NCBI GenBank assembly: GCA_949592205.1
Contig: CATIUR010000004.1
Span: 81,753,337-81,817,336 of the forward strand
Direction: 5' to 3'
DNA length: 64,000 bases
Origin: Helichrysum umbraculigerum
Lineage: Eukaryota > Streptophyta > Magnoliopsida > Asterales > Asteraceae
Shown: positions 31,576 to 43,636 of the stretch, piece by piece
How the letters are laid out: the number at the start of each line of letters is the position of its first letter
Numbering within the stretch: the first letter of the stretch is position 1
Notes under the pieces: generated by a model
The model's database searches: none
What the model saw: only the letters and a program-made list of their open reading frames with translations
Told to the model about the DNA's origin: nothing
Made by a program: the position numbers and the translations under genes

Positions 31576-34500
31576 CGCGTGTTCATGTTAGGAGCACCAG
31601 AGGCACGATAGGATCCTAACACAGTCACTGGTACGTTTCTAGTAAACAACCACTTTGCTTCTGTGTTATTTGATTCCGGTGCTGATTTAAGTTTTGTGTC
31701 CACTGAGTTTAGACCACTATTAGATATCGAATCCCTTAAGCTAGATAACAAATACACTGTAGAGCTAGCTGATGGTAAGTTGATTGAATCAGGAGGAATA
31801 GTACCAGGATGTTCCTTAACGTTAGAAGGTCATTCTTTCAAGATAGACTTACTACCGGTAGAACTAGGGAGCTTCGATATAGTGGTTGGCATGGATTGGT
31901 TGTCACTGAACCGCGCGGAAATCATCTGTCATGAGAAGATTGTACGGTTACCTTTACCGTCAGGAGAAATATTGATGATTCAAGGAGAAAAGAGTAATCG
32001 TATGGTGAAAACGATTACATGCATGAAGGCAAATAAGTATCTACGAAAAGGATACCAAGCATTTTTGGTACATATTGTGGATAAGAAACCCGAGGAGCGA
32101 CGCATAGACGACGTGGCCGTAGTACGCGACTACCCAGGAGTATTTCCTGACGAGCTACCAGGGTTACCACCCCTGCGGCAGGTTGAATTTCATATTGACC
32201 TAGTGCCTGGAGCAGCACCAATTACTCGTGCGCCTTATCGTCTAGCTCCATCAGAGATGCAAGAACTGTCAACACAGCTGCAAGAACTGTTGGATTTAGG
32301 ATTCATCCGACCGAGCTTTTCACCGTGGGGAGCTCCGGTTTTGTTTGTCAAAAAGAAGGATGGATCAATGCGGATGTGTATCGATTATCGGGAACTGAAC
32401 AAAGTGACTGTGAAAAACCGATACCCATTACTACGCATCGATGATTTGTTTGACCAACTGCAAGGGTCAAGTTACTACTCAAAGATCGACTTGCGATCTG
32501 GTTACCACCAACTGAAGGTACGGGATGAGGATATCCCAAAGACTGCATTTAGAACTCGATACGGTCATTACGAGTTCCTGGTTATGCCGTTTGGGCTAAC
32601 TAATGCACCAGCAGTGTTCATGGATCTAATGAACAGAGTATGTAAACCTTATCTCGATAAGTTTGTCATAGTATTCATTGACGATATTTTGATATACTCG
32701 CGGATGAAGGAAGATCATGAACAACATCTGAGTCTGATTCTTGAATTACTGGAGAAAGAGAAGCTTTATGCAAAGTTCTCTAAATGCGAGTTTTGGATGC
32801 GTGAAGTTCATTTCCTTGGTCACGTGATTAATAACAAAGGAATTCACGTGGACCCATCCAAAATTGAGGCGATTAGGAATTGGGAAGCCCCAAAAACCCC
32901 AACTGAGATACGACAATTCCTTGGGCTAGCCGGTTACTACCGAAGATTCATTGAGAATTTCTCGAAGATAGCTCAACCAATTACCGCCCTAACGCAAAAA
33001 GACAAGAAGTTTGATTGGGGCGAGAAGCAAGAGAATGCTTTTCAACTACTGAAAGAGAAATTGAGCACCGCACCTATCCTGTCATTACCAGAAGGAGTAG
33101 AAAACTTTGTTGTCTACTGTGATGCCTCACATCAAGGATTAGGTTGCGTGTTAATGCAAAACGACAGGGTCATTGCTTACGCTCGTCAATTGAAGATTCA
33201 CGAGAAGAACTATACGACGCATGACTTAGAGCTGGGAGCAGTCGTTTTTGCACTTAAGATTTGGAGACACTACCTATACGGTACGAAGTGTACGATCTTT
33301 ACTGATCACAAAAGTCTCCAACATATATTTGATCAGAAAGAACTCAACATGAGACAAAGATGTTGAGTTGAACTGTTGAATGATTACGACTGTGAAATCA
33401 AGTATCATCCAGGCAAAGCTAATGTAGTAGCGGATGCCTTGAGTCGTAAGGAAAGAGTGAAACCTCGAAGAGTTCGAGCCTTAGGACTGACAATTCACTT
33501 GGATCTAATTACCCAAATTCGTGATGCTCAACAAGCAGCCTTTATTCCAGAACGTATGAAGGACGAATCCCTCAAAGGGATGGAGAAGCAACTAGAGTCT
33601 AAGGAAAATGGAGTATTGTACTTCATGAATCGAATTTGGATTCCTTGTGTTGATGAGCTACGTAGCCTAGTATTGGATGAAGCTCATAAGTCCAATTACT
33701 CGATACATCCTGGTGCTGATAAGATGTACCACGATCTGAAAGGATTTTACTGGTGGTCTGGCATAAAAAGAGACATTGCCACCTATGTTAGTAGATGTCT
33801 GACTTGTGCAAAAGTTAAGACTGAGTACCAAAAGCCGTCCGGGCTTTTGCAACAACCTGAGTTGCCCAAATGGAAATGGGAACACATCACAATGGATTTC
33901 ATCACGAAGCTACCAAAAACATCATCTGGGATGGACTCCATATGGGTAATTGTCGACCGACTGACAAAATCATCTCACTTTCTAGCCATCAAAGAGACAG
34001 ATAAGATGGAAAAGCTGGCTAGAATCTACATAAAGGAAGTTGTTTCTAGACATGAAGTGCCATTATCCATCATCTCTGATAGAGATGCACGTTTCACCTC
34101 TCGCTTCTGGCAAACACTGCAACAAGCTTTAGGCACTAGACTCGACATGAGTACCGCCTACCATCCACAAACAGATAGACAAAGCGAGCGAACGATACAA
34201 ACGCTTGAGGACTTGCTACGAGCCTGCGTGATCGATTTTGGAGGAAACTGGGATGTTCATCTCCCTTTAGCCGAATTCTCGTACAACAATAGTTATCATA
34301 CGAGCATACAAATGGCACCTTTTGAGGCGTTGTACGGACGCAAGTGCCGATCCCCACTCTGTTGGGCAGTGTTGGACGACAGACAATTATCAGGTCCTGA
34401 GATAGTCTAAGAGACAACGGACAAGATATCTCAAGTGCTTAATCGATTGAAAACGGCACGAGACCGACAAAAGAGTTATGCAGACAATAGACGAAAACCT

Positions 34501-34959
34501 TTAGAGTTTCAAGTAGGTGACAGAGTCCTACTCAAGGTATCTCCTTGGAAAGGAGTTGTACGATTTGGTAAACGCGGTAAACTAAACCCACGATATGTTG
34601 GACCATTTGAGATCCTAGCAAGGATTGGTCCTGTAGCTTATAAACTTAAACTGCCGCAGAAACTTAGTAATATTCACGACACTTTTCACGTGAGTAATCT
34701 TAAGAAGTGTCTATCTGACGAAGCGTTAATTATACCTCCTGACGAAATCTATGTCGACGCAAAACTTAACTTTGTGGAGGAACCGCTTGAAGTAATGGAC
34801 ACGAAAACGCAGAAACTCCGAAACAGTCGGATCAAACTTGTCAAAATTCGATGGAACTCGAAAAGAGGCCCAGAGTTCACCTGGGAACGTGAGGATGAAA
34901 TGCGCAAGAAGTATCCTCAACTATTTAAAACCGTGACCGCGACTCACGACACATCTTAA
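31576..34959 (+). pseudogene. pol: Element B Pol: protease-RT-RNase H-integrase-chromodomain (three further stops)
   Basis: In frame with gag. Breaks are TAG 31609, TGA 33364 (Trp codon in A) and TAA 34408 (Gln codon in A). Protease active site FDSGAD at 31669-31686. RT has SPWGAPVLFVKKKDGSMRMC and catalytic FIDD at 32674-32685. RNase H starts near VYCDASHQG. Integrase has the zinc region (IHPGADKMYHD to CLTCAKVK) and the catalytic core (TMDFITKL, ISDRDARFTSRFW, YHPQTDRQSERT). Most relatives, including A, have Gly where this has Arg in PQTDRQ. The C-terminal chromodomain-like end reads VRWNSKRGPEFTWEREDE in A; here it has IRWNSKRG. One codon present in A (Ser in IAYASRQL) is missing here. Confidence 0.88.
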
Positions 34960-34993
34960 ATCTCAGGACGAGATTTCCCTAACGGGGGGAGAA
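34958..34993 (+). promoter_or_regulatory. Element B pre-LTR hairpin and polypurine tract
   Basis: The stem AAATCTC/GAGATTT (34958-34964 with 34970-34976) is followed by AACGGGGGGAGAA, the plus-strand primer for the 3' LTR. The same arrangement occurs in A and C with sequence changes that keep the pairing. Confidence 0.75.
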
Positions 34994-37900
34994 TGTGACA
35001 ACTCTCCAAATTAGGTATTAATTAAATAATATGCATGTGCATTCTTACGCTAATTTCCTGGTTAAGTTTTAACAAAACTCTTTGTTGTGATGTAAGCCTA
35101 GCAAGCCCGTACTTTTAAACAAAAAGTAAAATGTAATACGTAAGTAACTTATAGTTACGTACAAATATATTCGAACGAACTCGACAAAAATAAATAACAA
35201 AAGCTTCGTGACACAAAAATATATAAATAACCTAAAACTAATTTTGTTGTAGTTATTTACTTAAGAATATTATGCTAAACGAGGAAGCATAACGATAGAA
35301 CGAAAACAATTACGCGTTTTAGCTTAAAACGTAACGTACGCGTCAAAAATGCGCAAAACGAGCCCGACAACCAAACGAGTCAAAAATTATATTTTTGAAA
35401 CTCAAAATAAAGTATTTAAAATAATACTTCAAAATATATTAGCCCATATAGGTCGTTAACGAATTAAACGAAACTATCACGTTATAACGTACGATTAACG
35501 ATTAACCGACAACCGGGCTTAACCCGAATTCGAGGACCGAGACCCGAGCCCAACCCAAGATGGGATAGGCCCAGACCACGGCCCATTACAACCCACAATC
35601 GGCCCAAGGAGCCCAAGGAGGGGAGCCCTAAATGCCACCATATTTAAACCACATAAACTTTAATCCTTCCATTATCACATAACCTCACACACACTTAATC
35701 ACCACATTTCTCTCAACTTTTGGGCTGGAGCAGCCTCAACCACGACCTCCACCACCTTCCACCATCACCTCCAAGTAAATCTAACAGCAAACATCATCAT
35801 CTAACACCTCATTCATACGGTTTTACGAAGGAGGAAGCAAAAAGGGGACTGCAACTACACATCTCCACATTTCGACCCTAGATCCGTCTTTGCTTGGTAT
35901 AAACCCCTCCTTATTCTTTTAAATTACTTGGAATAAGTTTATAAACATTTTAGTGTTCCATTTCCTACTGATTATGTCCAAATCTATGTTAAAAATCGGA
36001 TGAACATGCTATTAACCACTGGATAATGACTTTACACACTGGATAATAAAATAGATTGGATTAGATCGACCTTAAATGACTCATTTCATGATGAAATCTA
36101 ACGTTTCTTAAACCTAAACTCAAGTTTGAAGTGTCTAGTTTTCATATCTGTAAGCCTCACGAAAATTCAAGTTCATTTGCTATTTTTGATTTCTGAAATA
36201 AAAGTACATAGCAGATCTGATGAATCTGACCAGAATCTTGACCAAATTAAAATGAGCATATCTTGGGCTATGGATCGAATAAACAGGTGAAACCAGTTGG
36301 AAAAGATCATAAATTTTGTTACCTTTCTATCCCTTACTCGCACATTTTGTGAAGTTTTGTAATACTCCAGATATAGTCAAATCATGTAACGTATATACCG
36401 AAACAGGGCTGCTGGACAGACTTGTGTTTGAAAATTTAATGAACGAGTTTTACTTAACCAAAAGTTACATAAAAATAAGTTTTGGAAACCTGAGACATAG
36501 GGGAATAAACTTTAATTTTCTTGGATTTCAATTCGGAATCTAAGTTGGTTAAAACGAGCCTTGAGCGAGACCGAAAATCTGGAAAACTAAGATTGAAGGG
36601 CTGTTTTTGTAACGAACATAAAAACAACACTTTTGGATATCCACATGACATGAAACTTATTTTTCATAGATAATAAACACATTTAAGACTTGTGTAAAAG
36701 TCTCGAGTCAATACGAGCATGTTTGACTAAGTCAACAAAAGCGGGCCTCAAAACGATAAAACGCGAACATATATACCTACGAATATTGGACGAGCCGATT
36801 GGTATACATACACATTTGGGACGAGACGTATATTATATGAAACAAATAGAGACTAGTGATTTGGAAACTTAAACGACAAACAATTTATATATATGAGATA
36901 TATGTAAACGAGACGAAACCACATTTAAAAATATATGAGTTATAACATATTTATATGTATACAAACTAGATGACACGAGAAATAATATCAATATTTCGAC
37001 ACAATGTCACGACGCAGTTAACAACTTATATTATTAAAGAAATTAACAATTTCTCCAAACAAACAAACAACCTATTAACATAAGTGATTAAACAAATCAA
37101 ACGTACTTATGTTAATACATCTATTGTATATAGGTTAACACACCTTGGGCTATTATCTGTCGGCTGCTAGCTTTCTATACCGAGTAAATCAGCGTGAGTT
37201 CACAGCCCCTACTTTACAAATGTTTTATGCTTTTAACATAGGGGTGTAAACATAGAAACTGCATGCAAACACATGCAGCAAATTATATAAATGCTTTATT
37301 ACTTTATTCAACTGTTTGATATGAAATATTATTTCACAACTGTTTTGGGAATTAGACAACAAATCCTAGTACGGACCAGACTTGAGATGTGTGCATGAAA
37401 GACCTTATGTCATGCAGACTATAACCATTAGCTAGGTGACTCTAGCCACTGAGTATACGAATAGTACTATTGCCGTGACGACCCTCCTGTGGATGGAGCG
37501 TATACTTAACTGTCCTTCAGGCAAGAAACATAAGTTTTGGTTGTGGTTTGGTTATAGGGTTAGGTCGCATTACTTTAACCTGCGAGGTTTAGCTCACCTT
37601 TCGGGGGATTATAGTCTAAGCATTCCCACTTACTATTTAGGATGAACTCATCCTACAACTGTTTTATACCGGTATACTTTCTGGTTATATTTATATGATG
37701 GTAAACCACCAGACATACATTTTGGGTAACAACCTACATAAACTATATTTTAGGGTAACTATCCCTACAATCTTATAAATTGTAAAACCTGCAAACATTT
37801 ATTTATTGAATAACAATTCAATAATTCTAAACATAAATGGTTTAACATACCTTACATTTATACAAAACCTGTGAATTCACTCAACATATTTGTTGACGAC

Positions 37901-38332
37901 TTTCTTTCAATGTTATACAGGAAATTAGCAACGTAAGTAAAGAATCGCATGCATTCAGGATGGACAACCCTGGACTACTTAGGATGCCATATATTTTCGG
38001 ACAGCTTTTGAGGATTTCCTCCGTATTACTGCAGACATTGCAGTTATACTCACGAAATCTTATCTTAACATATGTATTGTAAAACTTAAATGTTTTAAAC
38101 TTTATTACTACCGTACGACTTACATAGTCGTACTACTTTTGTAATAACTATTTTAAATTGGCATCCTTTATATATTATGTTCTGTATGATCATATGCTCT
38201 GATACAGTGAATGCACAATTGTAACGTCAGCACCCCCGCTGTTAAACTGTTTACACAAGATGCTTCCGCTAATTATAACTTGCTTCCGCTAAACATTAAA
38301 TAAACACAATTATGGATTTTGGGGGTGTGACA
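34994..38332 (+). repeat. Element B 3' LTR
   Basis: 3,339 bp, matching the 5' LTR end to end with few visible differences. It is followed by the right AACCG duplication. Confidence 0.93.
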
Positions 38333-38337
38333 AACCG
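38333..38337 (+). other. Right target-site duplication of element B (AACCG)
   Basis: Identical to 24559-24563. Element A gag resumes immediately after it in the correct frame. Confidence 0.92.
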
Positions 38338-41300
38338 AGTCAACAACAACAACCAACCAGCTCATGGATGTTTGTTCGTGATAGGAGCGCCAGAAGCACG
38401 TCAGGATCCAAACCGTGCGGAGATCATCTGTTACGAAAAAGTTGTACGTCTACCATTATCGACTGGAGAAATATTGATTGTACGAGGAGAAAAGAGTAAT
38501 CGTGCAGTGAAGACGATTACGAGCATGAAAGCAAATAAATATCTATGAAAAGGATATCAAGCATTTTTGGTCCACATTGTTGAAAAGAAACCAAAGGAGC
38601 GACATATAGATGATATACCTATTGTACGTGACTACCCGGGAGTGTTTTCTGACGAATTACCAGGATTACCACCCCCACGACAGGTCGAGTTTCATATCGA
38701 TTTGGTACCTGGAGCTGCACCTATTGCACGTGCACCATATCGTCTAGCTCCATCTGAAATGCAGGAGCTGTCTGCACAGTTACAAGAACTGTTGGATTTA
38801 GGATTCATTCGACCGAGCTTTTCGCCATGGGGAGCTCCAGTTCTTTTTGTAAAGAAGAAGGATGGATCAATGAGAATGTGTATCGATTATCGGGAACTTA
38901 ACAAAGTAACTATCAAGAACCGATATCCGTTACCACGCATTGATGACTTGTTCGACCAGCTGCAAGGGTCAAGTTACTATTCAAAAATTGACTTACGATC
39001 TGGATACCATCAACTGAAGGTACGAGAGGAGGATATACCCAAGACTGCCTTTAGGACTTGTTACGGGCATTATGAGTTTCTAGTCATGCCTTTCGGTTTG
39101 ACTAACGCTCCTGCTGTATTCATGGATCTCATGAACAGAGTATGCAAACCCTATCTTGATAAGTTCGTTATAGTGTTTATTGACGATATCCTGATATACT
39201 CTAAAACAAAGGAGGATCATGAGCAACATCTGAGGAAGATTTTGGAACTTCTAGAAAAAGAGAAGCTTTATGCAAAATTCTCTAAATGTGAATTTTGGAT
39301 GCGAGAAGTTCATTTCCTTGGTCATCTGATAAATGATAAAGGAATCCATGTGGACCCATCCAAAGTTGAGGCAATCAAAAACTGGGAAGCACCGAAAACT
39401 CCCACTGAAATACGACAATTTCTTGGCTTAGCCGGCTATTATCGAAGATTTATCGAAAATTTTTCAAAGATAGCCTTGCCTCTCACCACCCTAACTCAAA
39501 AAGACAAGAAGTTTGAGTGGGGCGAAAAACAAGAAAACGCTTTCCAATTACTTAAACAGAAATTGAGCACTGCACCTATTCTATCACTGCCAGAAGGAGT
39601 AGATAACTTTGTTGTCTACTGTGATGCTTCACATTAGGGACTAGGTTGCGTACTGATGCAAAATGATAAGGTCATTGCTTATGCATCACGTCAACTGAAA
39701 GTGCACGAGAAAAACTATACTACTCTCGACTTGGAGTTGGGAGCAGTTATTTTTGCACTCAAGATTTGGAGACATTATCTGTACGGTACCAAGTGTACGA
39801 TTTACACTGATCATAAAAGCCTTCAACATATATTTGATCAGAAGGAACTTAACATACGACAACGACGTTGGGTCGAACTGTTGAACGATTATGACTGTGA
39901 AATCAAGTATCATCCGGGCAAAGCTAATGTATTAGCGGATGCCTTGAGTCGTAAGGAACGAATTAAACCGCGCAGAGTTCGAGCTTTGGGATTGACTATT
40001 AACTCGAATCTCATTTCACAAATTCAAGACGCGCAACAAATTGCCTTCACTCCGGAACATTTGAAAGATGAATCCTTAAAAGGGATGGAAAAACAACTCG
40101 AAACTAAAGACAACGGAGTGTTGTACTTTATGAACAGAATCTGGATTCCATGCGTAGAAGAGTTGCGAACTCTAATATTGGATGAAGCTCATAAATCCAA
40201 CTATTCGATTCATCCTGGTGCAGACAAAATGTACCACGATTTGAAAGGTTTCTATTGGTGGCCTGGCATGAAACGAGATATTGCAACTTATGTTAGCAAA
40301 TGTTTGACCTGTGCAAAAGTCAAGGTTGAATACCAAAAACCTTCAGGACTTTTGCAACAACCTGAAATGCCACAATGGAAATGGGAACAGATTACTATGG
40401 ACTTCATCACAAAGTTACAAAAAACGACATCTGGAATGGACACCATATGGGTGATTGTCGATCGACTGACAAAGTCAGCTCATTTCCTAGCCATCAAAGA
40501 AACGGATAAGATGGAAAAACTGGCTAAAATCTACATAAAAGAGGTAGTTTCTAGACATGGAGTCCCATTATCCATCATATCTGATAGAGATGCACGTTTC
40601 ACCTCTCGCTTCTGGCAAACATTGCAACAAGCATTGGGCACTAGACTCGACATGAGTACTGCCTACCATCCTCAAACTGACGGTCAAAGTGAGAGAACGA
40701 TACAAACGCTCGAGGACTTGCTGCGAGCATGTGTGATAGACTTTGGAGGTAATTGGGATACTCATTTACCTTTAGCAGAATTTTCTTACAACAATAGTTA
40801 TCACACTAGCATACAAATGGCTCCATTTGAAGCGTTGTACGGACGCAAATGCCGATCACCACTTTGTTGGGCAGAAATAGATGACAGACAATTATCAGGC
40901 CCTGAATTAATTCAAGAAACAACAGACAAGATTTCTCAAGTACTTAACCGATTGAAAGCAGCACGAGACAGACAAAAGAGTTATGCCGACAACAGACGGA
41001 AACCTTTAGAGTTTCAAGTAGGTGACAAAGTCCTACTCAAAGTATCACCTTGGAAAGGAATAGTACGATTTGGAAAACGAGGGAAACTGAATCCGCGTTA
41101 TATCGGACCTTTCGAAATCCTTGCGAGGATTGGTCCTGTCGCTTATAAACTTAAATTACCACAAGAGCTTAGTAGCATTCACGACACTTTTCATGTTAGT
41201 AATCTCAAAAAGTGTCTGTCCGACGAAACCTTAATCATCCCTCACGACGAAGTCTTTATTGACCCAAAACTTCATTTTGTGGAGGAACCGCTCGAGGTAA

Positions 41301-41458
41301 TGGACACGAAAACGCAAAAGCTCCGAAACAGTCGAATTAAACTTGTCAAAGTTCGATGGAACTCGAAACGAGGCCCAGAGTTCACCTGGGAACGCGAGGA
41401 TGAAATGCGTAAGAAATATCCTCAACTTTTCAAACGTGTGACTAAGGCTACATTATGA
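38338..41458 (+). pseudogene. pol: Element A Gag end and Pol: RT-RNase H-integrase-chromodomain, protease core deleted
   Basis: Continues A gag in frame after B. Compared with B, an in-frame stretch of 97 codons is missing right after the GAPEARQDPN segment (B 31621-31911). It removes the DSGA protease site and ends between short AAC repeats. Stops are TGA 38546 (CGA in B) and TAG 39635 (Gln codon in B). RT catalytic FIDD is at 39176-39187. Integrase has IHPGADKMYHD, CLTCAKVK, TMDFITKL, ISDRDARFTSRFW and YHPQTDGQSERT. The C-terminal VRWNSKRGPEFTWEREDE is chromodomain-like. From 39656 the frame is open for 600 residues to the natural end. Confidence 0.88.
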
Positions 41459-41461
41459 CTT

Positions 41462-41497
41462 AAATCTCGGGACGAGATTTCTCTAACGGGGGAAGAA
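41462..41497 (+). promoter_or_regulatory. Element A pre-LTR hairpin and polypurine tract
   Basis: Perfect 8-bp stem AAATCTCG/CGAGATTT with GGA loop (41462-41480), then AACGGGGGAAGAA next to the 3' LTR. Confidence 0.78.
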
Positions 41498-42534
41498 TGT
41501 GACAATTCGCAAAATTAGGTATATTTATACTTAAGCATGTGCATTTCTTTACGCTAATTTCCCTACAAAAATTTTAACAAAAACTTTGGATGTGAAATAA
41601 GTCTAGCAAAGTCCAAAATAATAATACAAATAGTATTACAAAAGTTGTAATTATTATAATTACATAAATAATAAGTAAAGGTTAGCGAAATATGTGTCCG
41701 AAAAACATCTTAGAAAATGTCTCAAAACCATATCGAAATATTATTTAACATAAATAATATGTGAGAAAATTTTTAAAACGAAATAATATTGTGTTTTAAA
41801 TACGTTTTGGTCACTCAGAAAGTTTAAAATGGACAAACTGTACAACAGTCTAAAATAATGAAAAATTTCATTATTCTAAATTTAAATAACGAAACTGAGA
41901 ACATCTACAAAATGAAAATATAAAATCTTAAATTTTATATTGCACAAATTATACCCGTATTCGAAATTAATGGGTTAAAAACCCAACATGTTAATACAAT
42001 AAAATAAAATATTAAAAACTTGAAAGTTGGCAGACAATATGGTGATAGATATCTTCACTTTTGATTTTTTTTAATTACACACTAACATATCAATTATTAT
42101 CCACTAAACTAATGGATGTTTTTTTTTTAAATAAAAAAAAATATACTATAAATTGAATAATATTTCTTTTTAAACTGGCAAACATAATGAAGATCATATC
42201 GTTGCTTTTAGTTTATTAATACTACACTATCAATTCAATTATTGTTCACTAAACAACTTGGAATTTCTTCTAATCGCACTAACATATTTAATCATTATAA
42301 TTTTGGAACACAGAATTCATCTTATACAATTCATATTCATCCATTATCATCATCTTAAACTTTACATTCTCTAACTTTCTCTCGGCTCATTCAAATCACA
42401 CAACACAAACATCAACAACAATAACATGAAGAAGTAAGGATCATTTCAAGTATTCATCACCATCATCATTGAATCATCAACGTATTCATCATCAACCTCG
42501 TATCATCTCACTGTGAGGATTCTTATCTCAAATC

Positions 42535-42740
42535 TTCATGTATATATATATATATATATGTATCTTCGAGTTTATATAAACGCAATACATGTAAACTTGT
42601 TTATGTATATATGCTAGCAAAATCACGACTGTAGATATACATATATATACACGGCCGAAGGTGTATATATATACATATACATATGAAACTAACCATAACA
42701 AAGAAAGCAAGAGTATATATATATACCTACATATACATGC

Positions 42741-42812
<72 letters not shown>
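42535..42812 (+). repeat. TA-rich microsatellite region in the A 3' LTR
   Basis: Several TA runs, the longest about 70 bp near 42741-42811. Repetitive Tyr/Ile frames on either strand are by-products. Confidence 0.9.
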
Positions 42813-42813
<1 letters not shown>

Positions 42814-42980
42814 ATAAGAAATTGATAAACATGAAGATTATATTGATATGTATGTCGAGATTAAAGAGTTAAAACTGTTTGATGTTTGCATTTGATCGAG
42901 AGTCTGTGAAGAAATAACAAGACAAACATTGCAAAGTTAATATAAATAATAATTTTGGAAATTTAAAACCAGGATAACAA

Positions 42981-43054
42981 GTAGATGGGATGGTTAAGCG
43001 CATGGTTTAGGATCTCAAGGTCAAGGGTTCGAGCCCTGTGACCCTCCCTTTTTT
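42981..43054 (+). other. tRNA-like module 1 in the A LTR
   Basis: A-box-like GATGGTTAAGCGC at about 42988, B-box GGTTCGAGCCC at 43026-43036, and a run of six T at 43049-43054. Spacing fits a tRNA or a tRNA-derived SINE head. A full cloverleaf was not verified, and I do not call it a functional tRNA. Confidence 0.45.
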
Positions 43055-43123
43055 ATTCCAATATTTTGATCAACAACTCATTAATATCATATAAAGAATA
43101 TATATGCAATTTAAAAACCAAAA

Positions 43124-43205
43124 CAAGGTAACAGCCTAGTGGTTTGGGGCATGTATTTGGTGTCCAAAGGTCATGGGTTTGAGTCCCCTCTGACCTGTTT
43201 TCTTT
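43124..43205 (+). other. tRNA-like module 2 in the A LTR
   Basis: A-box-like CAGCCTAGTGGTTTGG, B-box-like GGTTTGAGTCC at 43176-43186, flanked by AGGTCA and TGACCT, then a T-rich tail and a long TA run. Confidence 0.45.
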
Positions 43206-43219
43206 ATATATTTTTTTAT

Positions 43220-43226
43220 AAATTCT

Positions 43227-43293
<67 letters not shown>
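43220..43293 (+). repeat. TA microsatellite between tRNA-like modules
   Basis: About 60 bp of nearly pure TA, following the T-rich tail of module 2. Confidence 0.9.
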
Positions 43294-43298
<5 letters not shown>

Positions 43299-43318
43299 CA
43301 AGCAATATTAACAAAAAT

Positions 43319-43390
43319 GGGTGTTAGCCTAAATGGTTAAGTTATTTGATTGAAACTATAGGTCACAAGATCAAATCCTAATTGGGACAT
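43319..43390 (+). other. tRNA-like module 3 in the A LTR (most decayed)
   Basis: A-box-like TAGCCTAAATGGTTAAG, AGGTCA, and a weak B-box AGATCAAATCCT, followed by GGGAC and a T-rich tail. It lines up with modules 1 and 2 over the same landmarks. Confidence 0.4.
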
Positions 43391-43603
43391 AATTTCTCTT
43401 TATATTTTTAGTTTAGTCTTTTTACAAATGCTAAACATAAAAATATTTAATACGAACAATATAACCAAAAGTACGTGAACATTTTGGGTCAAATAAATGT
43501 GTTGGGATATAAAAATGGACTAAATAAATTTGAGTAAAATTTATTGACTGAAACAATAATATATTTATAAATATATAAATATAACGACTAATTTATATAT
43601 ATA

Positions 43604-43636
<33 letters not shown>

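Larger units (their letters stand above)
24564..38332 (+). mobile_element. Element B: near-complete Ty3/gypsy chromovirus
   Basis: 13,769 bp with LTRs of 3,336 and 3,339 bp, AACCG duplications, primer site, ORF0, an extra 151-codon ORF, gag, and a full protease-RT-RNase H-integrase-chromodomain pol. Pol is broken by four stop codons, counting the one that ends gag. LTRs start and end with TGTGACA. The two LTRs differ at a few visible sites (for example a 2-bp indel near 35265), so the insertion is young but not brand new. Confidence 0.93.

Noticed and set aside
42981..43054. Functional nuclear tRNA gene
   Set aside because: Only A-box and B-box likeness was seen; acceptor and anticodon stems could not be paired convincingly by eye, so it is reported only as tRNA-like.
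42528..43327. Tyr/Ile-repeat reading frames on both strands
   Set aside because: Pure TA microsatellite translation.
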